A stretch of DNA of 64,000 nt from Siphonodentalium dalli. Its lineage: Eukaryota; Mollusca; Scaphopoda; Gadilida; Siphonodentaliidae. Below, piece by piece: positions 9,701 through 20,165 of the stretch. Below the pieces are notes generated by a model. The model saw nothing but the letters and a program-made list of their open reading frames with translations. It was not told where the DNA came from and ran no database searches. The stretch's first letter is position 1; each line of letters begins with the position of its first letter. The DNA is taken from NCBI GenBank assembly GCA_032622095.1, contig CP136064.1, positions 51,406,073 to 51,470,072 on the forward strand, written 5' to 3'. The position numbers and the translations under genes are program-made.

Positions 9701-11183
9701 CCGTTTTTTCAAACGGGCGTATAAAAATCAAACTTGTTAAATATAAAGGGTGTTTAATGGTACACTATTCATTATATGGTTCGAATAAAGAGCGTTTGCT
9801 TCACGTCTATGCGAAACAAAGAAAACAGCTAAAAATCGCTCTGATGACGGTAAGATTGTGCCGAGTATGAGGTGTGTATATCAGTATTTGGTGTCACTAT
9901 CGGCCACTACAATATACAACAGTCTTGGGGTTCAAATGCGCCATGTCCGTTCAAAAGTCAAATATCTATATTAAAATGAGAAATCAGTCACCACCACATA
10001 AGGTACAATAACTGAACGGTTGTATTCAATCGTGTAACACATTCACGGTCTACTTATGCCCATGCACAAAGGGTCGATATGGGACGTGGCGAGAGGGTGC
10101 ATGGGGTGTCTCACCCCAACTTTTGTCAACAGTTGGATATTGCATATACCTAACACACCAAAACATACGTTGAAATTATTCTGTCATTCAGTTTGATTTT
10201 CCAAAAATGTATTAGTGGGGATTTTTTTTTATGTTTTAGACCAACATTTGCAAATATTCCTACTCTTGGTAGAAAAACATTCGGGCTATATGGTCAACAG
10301 CAGGTTGGAAATATGCAACAAATGTAAAGCTTGAGGAAAGTCAATAATTTATCAATTTTCATGTTCAGATTTCAAAACGTTCTCACACCAGACCGAACCA
10401 TGGTCGACCCGGTATGCCCTGGTCTAACCACATTCAGTGGCTCGGCAATACTGATCATTAATTTGTTAAAAACAAACCAGGGCGTGAATTTGCCTGGTGT
10501 TAGACCACTAGATGTTATGATTTTGCAATTTCCAGGTTCATATCTACAAAACTGTTCTCGTACTGCATGGTCGGCAAGGTGGACCCCCCCCCCCCCAATC
10601 ACAGGACTTCTGCAACAAGACTACTGATCCATTTAGAACAGTCCACAATAATATTCAGGACAGTGAAGGATCAGTTGGGGGGAATCAGAGCCCAACGGGG
10701 TGCACAATTTGAATTACGCACAAACCTCTGTTTGGTGTGGTTTATGGGGGTGTATAGTTGGGAATTTGAAGGTGGACACACCTTCTCAACGCGGAGACCC
10801 CCTATAATTACGTCCCTGTGTCGAGACTGCGTATAGCACCGCCAACTCACTCTCTTAATCATAACATGTCATTACTTGAGTGAAGACAGTCAGTAAACAA
10901 ATCGGCGTTCCATAGTTATCTTAGTGTTAGAAGCCGCCTCGATACTTTGAACATAAAACATGGCTTAAATGACAAATGTATCAATGAGATTTGGCAATGA
11001 AATCGTGCAATAAATAGATTAATGCATAGCTGACTGTTATTTCGTAGAACTAATGTACTTTTGAGTGAGAAAACTTTAGTGAAAGACCACCAGTCAATGG
11101 GATACATCTACCCGTTCCAAATCCCTATCGCTTTATGTGCTGCATTCAAAGTACGCAAATGACCGTGACGATTTTCACCGATC
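9701..11183. other. Non-coding, unassigned
   Basis: Several frames of 60-100 codons exist (10331-10862), but they are cut by a 13-base C run (10584-10596), overlap each other on both strands and resemble no family. Copies of the word aaagagcgttt (near 9787) are shared with the TTAA elements. No RNA gene seen. Confidence 0.45.
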
Positions 11184-11226
11184 TACCGGTACCCGTACCC
11201 GTCCGACGGGTATCGCAAACTCGCTA
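11184..11226. repeat. Inverted partial copy of the 8.6-kb hairpin
   Basis: ctaccggtacccgtacccgt...tcgcaaactcgcta is the reverse complement of the left half of the hairpin at 8627-8716 (tagcgagtttgcga, then gggtacgggtaccggtag). The two copies could be the ends of a 2.6-kb inverted-repeat element, or two independent insertions. Confidence 0.55.
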
Positions 11227-11949
11227 GTATGAAGTGAATGTTATATATTAAAGGTGGTCGATATTGTATAGTATACTTACTTGACGTGTATTGGCTCAAA
11301 TACATTTACGTTTTATCCCATAGATAGGATAATAAAAAGACTTTTTTATCCAATGTTGATGAACAAATTCACGATCAACACTGTCACGGAACCTTATATA
11401 TTTAGCACCACACCATTGCCATATTTAGCTTCGTGCGGACATGCGGGTTTGTTATGAAAGCATTTTTGTTTTACTAAATAGTGTTCATAGGGTACCGTAA
11501 ACTTTGTGTTTTGCTAATGATACGATCGCCAAATTGTTTCACAAGGATGCCCCACAACATAAGGGTAACGCGTGGTTTATACATATGTACACTACCACCC
11601 ATGTGTTCATACCCTTGTCAATGCACGGTGTATACATGTACGTATGGTATCGGTGTAGCACTGTTCTGAGACAACCAAGTTGCAGCAGCCAATGGCTTCC
11701 CATCATATACAGTGATTGACGCTGCCTTGAAAACCCTGGACATGACGCGTTATTTGTGACCAATGTTATCCATTCTATTTAAGAACGGCATTTAACAGGA
11801 AGAATGGAGCGATGTTGTCAATAACATTACTGTCAACGAGTGGATGAAAGATAGCACGGATGGTTAATTTCACCGGGAAATTACTCCACTGCACGTTGAC
11901 TCATACATGAATCATGGTACCTACCTTGTGAATGGTTCGGAAATCCGTG
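11227..11949. other. Non-coding, unassigned
   Basis: Overlapping frames of 62-74 codons on both strands at 11481-11763 have no recognisable features. Nothing else seen. Confidence 0.4.
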
Positions 11950-12040
11950 CACATCTGGATTTGAACCAGCTTCACGATAGCTGGACTGCTCATGTTGGCA
12001 TTTTGTGCCGTGTATCTTACTGGCTGAGCCATCGGGGAAA
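11945..12040 (-). repeat. tRNA-like RNA polymerase III promoter, probable SINE remnant
   Basis: On the minus strand tggctcagccag (12031-12020) fits the A box and ggttcaaatcc (11967-11957) fits the B box of a type 2 pol III promoter. The B box sits in a plausible T-arm (ctgg...ccag). The boxes are 64 bases apart, longer than in most tRNAs, and I cannot pair an acceptor stem, so a functional tRNA is unlikely. A decayed tRNA-derived SINE head is the best reading. Confidence 0.4.
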
Positions 12041-12750
12041 AATTACCCTATATGCTGTATGTAGTCCGGTCTTGCTCTATATCTATTTCTCAACATGAGA
12101 AAAGTAACATGGAATTATTAAGCAGCCAGTTCCCTCATAATCTTAAGGAAATATAGATTGATTGAGGGTTTAACGTCGTTTCAACCGCTAGGCCATATCA
12201 CGACCAAGAACAGAATCAGGTATAACAAAAATCGTAGCGAAGCAACTGTGTAGATAAATCAGACAGTGGATTAGATTAAAACAATGCGATGAACTATGTA
12301 CAAATAAGGAATAAGCAAGAGGAATGTTTCCACTTGGGGGGGGGGGGGGGGGGGGGTCGGGAATATAAATTCAAGAATGACTAGTGTGTTATCATACTGT
12401 AAAACGCATAAGAGTAGTACAAGAATACATAATAAATAGCAAATAAATGACACGAAATTACCAAGGATCCACATCGAAATATCTAATGTAGCTTTTAAAA
12501 TCAAATTTTGTAGTGATAATGTATTTATAATAGTTGATCAATGGCGCATGAACCTTTATCAATGCGTCAAGCTGACGGTCGGGTGGTTGAGACAGAATGT
12601 CATCCTTCACTCAAACCGACAGTCTCGATCATCCACAAATAATGTTTGTTGTCTTTGAGAGTTAACATCAATCATGTGGTCAAATGTTGAAAGCTCAAAG
12701 ATGTACCCCTCTTTCTGAGAGTCGAAACGTTTGAGTGAATTTGGAGATCT
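12041..12750. other. Non-coding; contains a 21-base G run
   Basis: The G run is at 12336-12356 and is the longest of about ten such tracts in the window. No gene is seen. This is where ORF2 of the minus-strand LINE (ORF1 at 12751-13812) would be expected, but no reverse transcriptase motif is visible, so the element is 3'-truncated or interrupted. Confidence 0.45.
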
Positions 12751-13812
12751 TTATTTTGAAGCAACATGAGATTTTTCTTTTGGAACAATAGGATCAAATT
12801 GCATATATTGTTTCGGAGGAAATGTCTCAACGGCAGAAGCTTTATCCAGAATATGCGCTACAGGTTCTGGAACAGGAATCATATCAGTCTCCCAAACGTG
12901 TGTTGCTACATGTAGTGATAAACTGACGAGTTTGGTTTGACTCTGTGTATGAGTGCTGGCATCAACACACTTTTTGGTAGACACGATTGCTGAGTATGTG
13001 ACCTGTGGAATGGATGGTCGAGGATAAACTATTTTCTTAGCATCTGTATTTGATAGATGCTTCTCAGCTTTATATAGTTGAATCTTGAATTCATAGTCCC
13101 AAATGGGTCATGAACAATCCACTGCAGCATGTGAACCTTGACAGTTTGAACATTTCTTAAGATTCGTACAATCATTATGATCACGACCAGAATAGAACAT
13201 CGTGTACATATGGTTTCTTTGCTTTTACAATGGTCATGGCCATCGCCATACCCCTGACATTTAAAACAACGCGAATGGTTTTGTAACATATGTGCTTAAA
13301 TCCATCGTCACATACCCAACCTCCAATGTCGGTGGATGATCGCACTGATTGAAGGTTAGAAGATAAACTATTCAAAGGAACTTTTTGTCGCTCAATTGTT
13401 TTTGTAAATCTACGGACTTCTCTAACTCTCGGTTGTGCTAAGTCAGGCAATATCTCGGACACAGAAGAATCATCTATATCACGAGTTCTCAACACAGCTC
13501 TGCTGCCGTTCAATATCTTGTGATGAGTAATCAACACCGGTGTTTGTGCGATATATGCTAATCGCACAAGAGCGTCAGCTTTGAGTGTTTCTTGAACATC
13601 CGATCAGAAAAGAGCCACTTAGAGGCCCAGTCATGATCGGTTTGACAGATTTTAATTGTCCAGCTATGCTTTGTAGCATTTAAATATCACAAATAAGAAG
13701 GTCCCTTGACATTTGGATCGAAACCAAGTACCAAGTACTGAGAATAGACCTCAGCATCAGTGGAACTTGGCGAGTGGTCAATCTTACGTTTTTGTTTGTT
13801 ATGAGTTGGCAT
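12751..13812 (-). pseudogene. Broken non-LTR retrotransposon ORF1 (zinc-knuckle, gag-like)
   Basis: Read on the minus strand, this is a nucleic-acid-binding ORF1 of a LINE-type element. It starts at an ATG at 13812 (MPTHNKQKRKIDHSPSS). A stretch with VLITHHKILNGSRAVLR follows (about 13530-13480), an RRM-like region usual in such proteins, then CCHC knuckles: CFKCQGYGDGHDHC and ICTRC (about 13265-13195), with more cysteines in the next frame. The tail runs to a stop at 12751. The reading frame is broken by at least one stop (near 13683) and several frameshifts, so it cannot be translated whole. In the living element the protein would bind the RNA template. No ORF2 follows. Confidence 0.7.
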
Positions 13813-14327
13813 ATGGGAATCAAATAATCGACAACTAGCCCAGCACCCGCCTCGGAATACCCTTCAAGTTATGTTCGGGTCAGACTGATACATAGCTGAA
13901 GCGGTGACCAGTTTAACCACTGCATATAGCAGCCTTCTGGTACATCCCCACATTGAGACCGGCGTGAACATTACAAGATTGAAACATTGAACAGTCATGC
14001 AGACGAAATGCAAAGAGACATGACACGAAAGAAACATAGATGAAAAACAGAACAAACAACTAGACACCATAAACAAAATAGAAGTGATGGCAGAAATGTC
14101 ATCTGCAAAACTGTGAAGAGGCGTGACTAGCCGATTGATTGAGCCGGATCAACTCAACCACCCGTTTTGAACAGACCTGTATACGCAGGTCGATGTCTAA
14201 AGTAATACGACCGCATTAGTACCACAATGACTCCTACCACACCTCATGGGATGCACCCCACGGTAAACATGGTGCCACATTAGGGGATTCTTACCTTTCG
14301 ACCCCGGACCCAAACGGGGACCACTCT
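13813..14327. other. Probable 5' untranslated part of the LINE and unassigned DNA
   Basis: Upstream of the broken ORF1 (minus strand) I see no gene. The frame at 13864-14076 has no family features. Confidence 0.35.
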
Positions 14328-14410
14328 ACATATCTCCAACCAACTATCAGAGACTTAACTACGTGGAATATCATCGGCGTAAGCTTTTCAATTTTGTATA
14401 TGACACCTTT

Positions 14411-14963
14411 CGCATAATGGCCTACTGCTGGTAAGAATTACGAATAGATAACAGCAGTCGTAAATTTGTCGGACGGCCCTAAAGCCTTTTAGCAGAATTG
14501 TAAGAAAATCGTGCCATTCAAAATTCTTCCACTCGCAGTAGGTGATATCGTTCTGTGTGTCGTTTTTATCAAGTTATAGTCAGTGCTAGACTCGAGGGTT
14601 GCACGCAAGCTAGGTTCGTGTACCCATACATGCTTGGCTTTTCGGGTATGCCAAAACGACAAAACAACTAGAAGGAACACAAGTCGAGTGACAGTACCGT
14701 ATTTCAAAATTCTCATAATTAGTAGTTCATTATGCGAAAGGTACATAATACTGATTTTTACCTAAAACAACATGTCACCCGTTTCTATGACCTGGGTTTG
14801 TGTCCATTACCCAGTCATTATGCGCGCGTGTTGGCAGTCTTGGTTAACAATAAGAGGTTCCATTACTGTCATAACCACTTATCGAGGTTATAGCTATGGA
14901 CCAGCAAATTTTTTCCTTTCCCCACACTCCAATAATGCACATTTACCTGTATATTGATTTTCC
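14411..14963. other. Segment present only in duplication copy 1
   Basis: Copy 2 reads directly from 'atgacacctttt' into 'gaatttagtgagca'; copy 1 has about 553 bp between the same sequences. At its left edge cctttcgcataatg (14406-14419) is repeated inverted at 14728-14741, which suggests an inserted inverted-repeat element of about 336 bp, but the right edge of the extra segment (14963) lies further on. Insertion in copy 1 and deletion in copy 2 are both possible. Confidence 0.5.
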
Positions 14964-15251
14964 AATTTAGTGAGCATTGCAAATACAGGGTACATGTATA
15001 TGTGACACCGACAGCCTAATGTGGCTCGCACATCACAACAGTTATATACCCAATAGTTTGTCAATTCATGTGCAGTAACAATTATATAGGATACTATACG
15101 AAAGCATAATGGTAATGTAGGCCCAAGTACGGACAAATGGGAATCGATTTTCTCGCTACATTCTGACTATTAATTTAAGACTAATGGATGCTCCCATAAA
15201 ACGCACCCGGCCACGCGCGACAGCAGAATTTATTCTTACTTACCCAACACA

Positions 15252-16433
15252 ATGGGTGGACGTGTCGCCATCATCTTGGTTCTTCTTCTCATCTGTTTTC
15301 GTGCGTTTCTCGCCGAAACGATCATCGAGCGGACAAAACATTTGAAGAAACATGTCCTCTCTGAAACCGACCCGACCGTGGTCCCTTTGTGTGGACCTGA
15401 TGCTTTCATTGAGTTGAAGGTTGAATTTTATCTTCTTTCAGTCATCGGCCTGGACGACGCAACTCAAAGTTTGTCTGTTATTGGTTTGGTGAATTTAATG
15501 TGGACTGATGACTGCCATACTTGGGACCCTGCTAATTTTTCCAACATTGAACAGCTAACTGTAACACCAACAGATATTTGGATACCTCAAATGAGCGTAG
15601 CTAACCATATTAACAAATACACTGCACTGGAACAAGCTGATCAACCAATTACCCTGGATTACTTAGGCACTGCGATATGGATTGGAACAGCGGACTTCAA
15701 AACTTCATGTGAGATAATAGTCACAATGTTTCCTTATGACGAACAAACTTGTTATATTCTTTTAACTAATAATGAAGACGGTGTTCGTTCGTCGGCAATC
15801 GCTGTGACACCATTCCCTGGTGAATTGCCCTACATGAAACCACGCGATGAATGGCATCTAGTTGATACCAAGATCTCAGAAGAAATGTTTTATAACACAA
15901 CTTTAATCTTCGTGACTGTAAAACTGAAACGACGGCCTATGTTCTACGTGATTACCATGATTATACCCATGTTGTTGTTGGCCATTGCTAACCTGTTTGC
16001 CCATAGTGTCCCCGTGCATAGTGGGGAGCGTGTTTCATACGCTGTGTCAATAATGTTGTCATATTCCATCTACTTTAGTTTGATCTACAGCATAATGCCA
16101 CGGACATCGAATGTGATGTCTATTCTTACATATATTCTAGACATACTTTTTGCCGCGAGTGTACTGACTACGATTCTAATAGTGACCGCACAGAGCTGCC
16201 ACTTGAGACAGCCACAAGACGACGTTCCTTTGTGGTTGAAGCGTGTGTTGTTTCTTAGGATTCGCAGATGTAAACGGAAAACCGATTCTGTCGTTGAAGT
16301 GGTTAACACAGCGAATGATAAACGCGTATCGATATTGTGGGCGGACGTTGGGAAGCGGGTCGACACGATTTCGTTTCGTTTCATACTCGTTGTTGAAGTT
16401 GTATCACTTCTGACTTACTTTGTCATGACATGA
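15252..16433 (+). CDS. Intact single-exon nicotinic receptor-like (Cys-loop) channel subunit, gene 1
   Basis: This encodes a 393-residue subunit of a pentameric ligand-gated ion channel of the plasma membrane. Signal peptide about 1-21; ligand-binding domain about 22-228 with W84 and W91, DIWIP at 108-112, and the Cys-loop C153-C167 (FPYDEQ before the second Cys). Membrane helices: M1 about 229-251, M2 259-281, M3 288-312, M4 372-391. M2 begins G-E-R with glutamate at -1' and leucine at 9' (L269), the pattern of cation channels. Possible N-glycans at N95 and N215. Loop C before M1 is short and has no vicinal Cys pair, and the loop B tryptophan is missing, so it is not a classical acetylcholine-binding alpha subunit. 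The M3-M4 loop is only about 57 residues. There is no intron. The start codon is conserved in gene 2. Ligand unknown. Confidence 0.9.
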   Translation: MGGRVAIILVLLLICFRAFLAETIIERTKHLKKHVLSETDPTVVPLCGPDAFIELKVEFYLLSVIGLDDATQSLSVIGLVNLMWTDDCHTWDPANFSNIEQLTVTPTDIWIPQMSVANHINKYTALEQADQPITLDYLGTAIWIGTADFKTSCEIIVTMFPYDEQTCYILLTNNEDGVRSSAIAVTPFPGELPYMKPRDEWHLVDTKISEEMFYNTTLIFVTVKLKRRPMFYVITMIIPMLLLAIANLFAHSVPVHSGERVSYAVSIMLSYSIYFSLIYSIMPRTSNVMSILTYILDILFAASVLTTILIVTAQSCHLRQPQDDVPLWLKRVLFLRIRRCKRKTDSVVEVVNTANDKRVSILWADVGKRVDTISFRFILVVEVVSLLTYFVMT

Positions 16434-16524
16434 TCGAAATCCCTGTCACAAGACTCGTTGGGACAAGTTATCCAGCGCCTATATTAGAGCGGTATATAAA
16501 CATGATATGAGCGTTCAATAATCA

Positions 16525-16720
16525 ACCACCACTACCACCATCACATTCGCCATCAGCATCAGCTCACACCACAACTCAGGAAAATATAAAATCAACAGCA
16601 GCAAGAACTACAACGGGTAAAAGCAACAGTAACTGCAAAAAGAAAAGAAAAAAGAAAAGAAAAAAAAACAATGGCAGCAGCATCAGACTAACAACAATAA
16701 GAACAAACCCTTCCGTTTGT
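16525..16720 (+). repeat. Low-complexity CA/CAG and A/G-rich tract after receptor gene 1
   Basis: Trinucleotide-rich sequence (caccaccact, catcagcatcag, cagcagcaag) followed by aaaagaaaagaaa. It is present after both receptor copies with different lengths, so it behaves as a microsatellite. It is probably 3' untranslated. It is not a retrocopy poly-A tail, because duplicated sequence continues past it. Confidence 0.6.
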
Positions 16721-17105
16721 AGGTATGGAGGCCAATGTTCTTCTTCGGTATTATGTTCGTCGCCGTGGAATTATTACTAGGTTTATTGTCGGACATGAAC
16801 GGTAGGAGTAGATGTTTTTAGAAAAAGAAAATATAACAAAGACGACTTGTTCTTATTTATCTTCCGATTTGACCCTATAACATTACCAGTTGTGTGTTTT
16901 CTATACCAGCACAATGTTAGATCGTGCCAATCAGCATGTGGTTCTAATGGCCAGATACCGACTTTCAAAGGGGGCAGGGAGTTTAATACGTTTCTATTTT
17001 GTGTCAGGCCAGCAACAAATTATAATTGTTGTCTCTGATAAAGAGCGTCCATGCTTGCATCTACTAAAATAAGTAGACAAAGAGCGTTTTCAAATATGAT
17101 CTTTT

Positions 17106-18981
17106 TGGATCAAAATTTGCCATGGGTAGGGGAGGAGGTGTTTGAAAATGTTCAACAGTTTGATCCTCTCGATAACAACTCTGTTATAGCCATACAAGCT
17201 GTCATGTCATAATACACCCACACATTCGATTACAGTTGGTTGAATATATCGAAATGCCTGATTGTCTAAAATTGTCTGAAACATTCTGATATTCTAAATT
17301 TATATTTCGATCAAGTCACTTTAAAAGTTTAAAATTTGACATATATTGAGATTGAAATATATTCCAGGAATGAGCAATTGACGGGAAAAAACAAGATAAT
17401 TTTTCTACCTCAAAACTATAACAAATATTCCTGTTATTTCCCACTGACATTGAATTCCTTTTAAATTTCACTGTTTTCAGGACAAAATTATATCAAAATA
17501 ATATACCATGACAACTGCATCATGGGTAGAAAAATTGTGACAAAGGTTTTCATAAAATTTGATGTTTAATAAGCAAACAACATCTCTCATGTCTGTCAGT
17601 CTGAACCTGATGTACAAACAACACAAGCAAACGCCTGTCTTCCCATGAATAGAACACACGATGGCATTAATCATCTATTGCGATGTCCAAGGTGCCTCCC
17701 AGCCCCATCGGTTTAACTGCCAGTAGAATATATATGCATACATTTCATTTGTCATATAATGAACCTTCAAAAGGGTGACCACATTGTTGCTGGCCAGAAA
17801 CATAATTGAAGAACCAGTCTATGTATGTTATGCAGCTGAAGTCCTTTTTATATGCTGAGCAATCTTCTGAGCAATCCTGACACAGTAGGTGATTCTGCCA
17901 TGCAATTTGAAAGGGAACACCTGGAATTGGCCAAGATTAGAGAAAGATTAAGATATTGCCTCAATAATCCCCGGGCAGAACCGTCATAATAGTATGTTTC
18001 ATGATTACCATTATCAGTTGCTTGGACTTCCAAAAGTATGTTTACACGAAATATAGGTTTGAGTATACAAGAAACCCATTGTTTTCTGGGGGGGGGGGGG
18101 GCAATGAGTAAGTAGGCCCTAATTTCAAGGGAGAAAAAAGAAATGAATATAATGTTCAAACAGACCAGTGACATGTATGTTGTACGCACATACCGGTACT
18201 TGACAATTGAAATAGAACTGTAAAAAAATCAGCTGGCGTGCGAGATTTTATCACCGATTGCCAAAGAGATAACTTTTATATTGACATTTTCAGCAAAAGT
18301 GTGTTTTGGGTTTATTATAAATAAACAAAACAAAATTATGAAACTAATATATTCTTAGTTCAGGTCGGGTTGTCTCGGGTAGATCGGGTTGGGTGGTCCT
18401 GTTCCCAACACATAGCAACCGTTAGACCAGGTATTTTGAAAATTTAAATTGTTTAGGTAAACTTGCAATTTTTGTGACATTTTAATAGAACTTTAATTAC
18501 TCTTCAAATATTCTAGAACAATTGCTAGAGTAGACAGGTACCGGGTAGATCGAACTGTCATAACACCACATTACCATTGATGGCAATGATGTGAGATATT
18601 TCCATTGCCAATTCATTTTTATTTCATTATTTTAATCACATCAGATTTCAAAAATGACTAAAGTGATAAAAAAAATCCAGCATTTAGGTTCACTTGTTTT
18701 CAATTCCACTTCAATTAGAATACTATGATATTATTGATATTACATATAATTGATACGTATATCCACCTGCAAAATTTCCTTTTCCACTCACCGTTATTCT
18801 CCTGCCCAACGCTGTTGAATTTGAACTGAGTAGGCCCACGCATCGATCAGCCAGCACATTTCTCCGTTTAGTGGTTAAACGCCGGTATTATCTTCTTAAA
18901 TGTCTGTATCGTGCATATAACTGTTAACATTAGCTTCATTTAATACACTTTGTGTAACGCTGTCCCCCACTACCATCGCCA
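17106..18981. other. Non-coding, unassigned
   Basis: The duplicated block ends at 17105. Beyond it I see AT-rich DNA with a 14-base G run (18088-18101) and a 'gggtcgggtt'-like stretch near 18365-18400. Frames at 17477-17674 and 17848-18189 lack family features. Confidence 0.45.
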
Positions 18982-20165
18982 TTGTTGGCTAATGAATCGC
19001 TTGAACTTTTACAAAACAAATCACAGATAAGCCATTGTTTCAATGCAAAGGGGTGTCCCCCAAGTGACGTCAGCGCCCAAAAGATACTCCAAAATTTACG
19101 TTCCGGGGTAGCTTTGTTGTCGGTGGATTTACGCGGCCCGGAATTACGGAACAGAATAATCGTTTACTATGGGCTTGGTCTTTCAATGTTAAAGGGTCCG
19201 GGTGAACTAGAAAAAGCATAAATGATACCAAAGTGCGGGGAATTGCGACTATCTCTTTAAACCAAATTTCTAATAAATGAAAACGATCTGCTGAATCTAG
19301 CGAAAATTGTCAAATTTTACCACTTTCGGTCGCCATTTTGAATTTTGACAATCGAAATGTACACGAAATGATATACATCTGTCATGACAAAAATAATAAT
19401 TTGTTTATGTTGCATGTTCCTGCCAACTTTAATTTAAATGCCATTCAAGTGTATAGCTCATAAGGAACGGAATATCATACATAAAAACCACAAATATGAT
19501 CTTGTTTCCAAAATGCTCTAGAAATTTTCCCCAAAGCAGATTTTAGCGGATTTTGGATATGTTGTTCCCCGACAAAATGACACAAAAAAAAACAGCTGGT
19601 CAACAATTTGTTCTAGGTTCAATGCTTCAACGACAAGACTATAAAAAGTAGCTAGGCCACATGTCCTCCGAATAAGGCAACATCCGGATTATCACAGTTC
19701 AGCCTCAAGAAAAATGTGTTCCCATAAAATCGGTGACCAGAGGATACCCCGCGTCATGTGGCGCCTTGACTATTGAGGGCATGACCATGATAATGATTAT
19801 GCATACTACATAAGTTGTGTAATATGCGGTACGTAGAGGTAGTATCCACATAAGGGTACACATATTATGTTAAGTGTTAGTGTACAGATGGGCCACCGAA
19901 AACGTTAACCCGACATGAAAGTTGATCAAGATGATACAATATGGCGGATAGAGGTTAGACGTAAATTTTTCGCTCGGAGTTTCTTCTAGCAAATGGGTAA
20001 ATTTGAGTGGTTTTGAGAACAGATTCGTCTAACAGATGACACATGCAGTATAGGATCACGACGTAAATAATCATACATTTAAATTCAGAACTTTCGGTGA
20101 AATTAGAAGCTTTTTAAACCAACCAGAAATCAATTGCTATTTTTGGAAGAGAGCCTACATACAAA
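18982..20165. other. Unassigned; last part probably 5' region of a LINE
   Basis: A 79-codon plus-strand frame (18982-19221) has no recognisable domain and starts in otherwise non-coding DNA, so I do not call it a gene. From about 19900 the sequence leads into the LINE ORF1 start at 20166 and is probably its 5' untranslated region. Confidence 0.35.

Larger units (their letters stand above)
14328..17105 (+). repeat. Segmental duplication, copy 1 (carries receptor gene 1)
   Basis: From 'ccaactatcagagac' (about 14339) to 'caaatatgatctttt' (17105) this block matches 26098-28347 in the same orientation, including both flanks of the receptor gene: 'gtaatgtaggccca', 'ggccacgcgcgacagcagaa' upstream, 'agactcgttgggacaagtta' and 'taaagagcgtccatgc' downstream. 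The match ends sharply at both sides. The copy-to-copy offset is 11,227 bp at the gene start. The difference in length is mostly the 553-bp segment at 14411-14963. Confidence 0.85.

Noticed and set aside
10331-10862. Four overlapping frames of 63-98 codons
   Set aside because: They lie on both strands, run across a C homopolymer and show no family features.
11945-12040. Functional tRNA gene
   Set aside because: No acceptor stem can be paired and the A-B box distance is too long for most tRNAs.
16085-16384. Minus-strand frame of 99 codons inside receptor gene 1, and counterparts in gene 2 (27312-27606)
   Set aside because: Shadow frames of the receptor coding strand, changed in start and length between the two copies.
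16618-16672. A-rich tract as poly-A tail of a retrocopy of receptor gene 1
   Set aside because: The duplicated, similar sequence continues beyond it in both copies, so it is a microsatellite inside the block.
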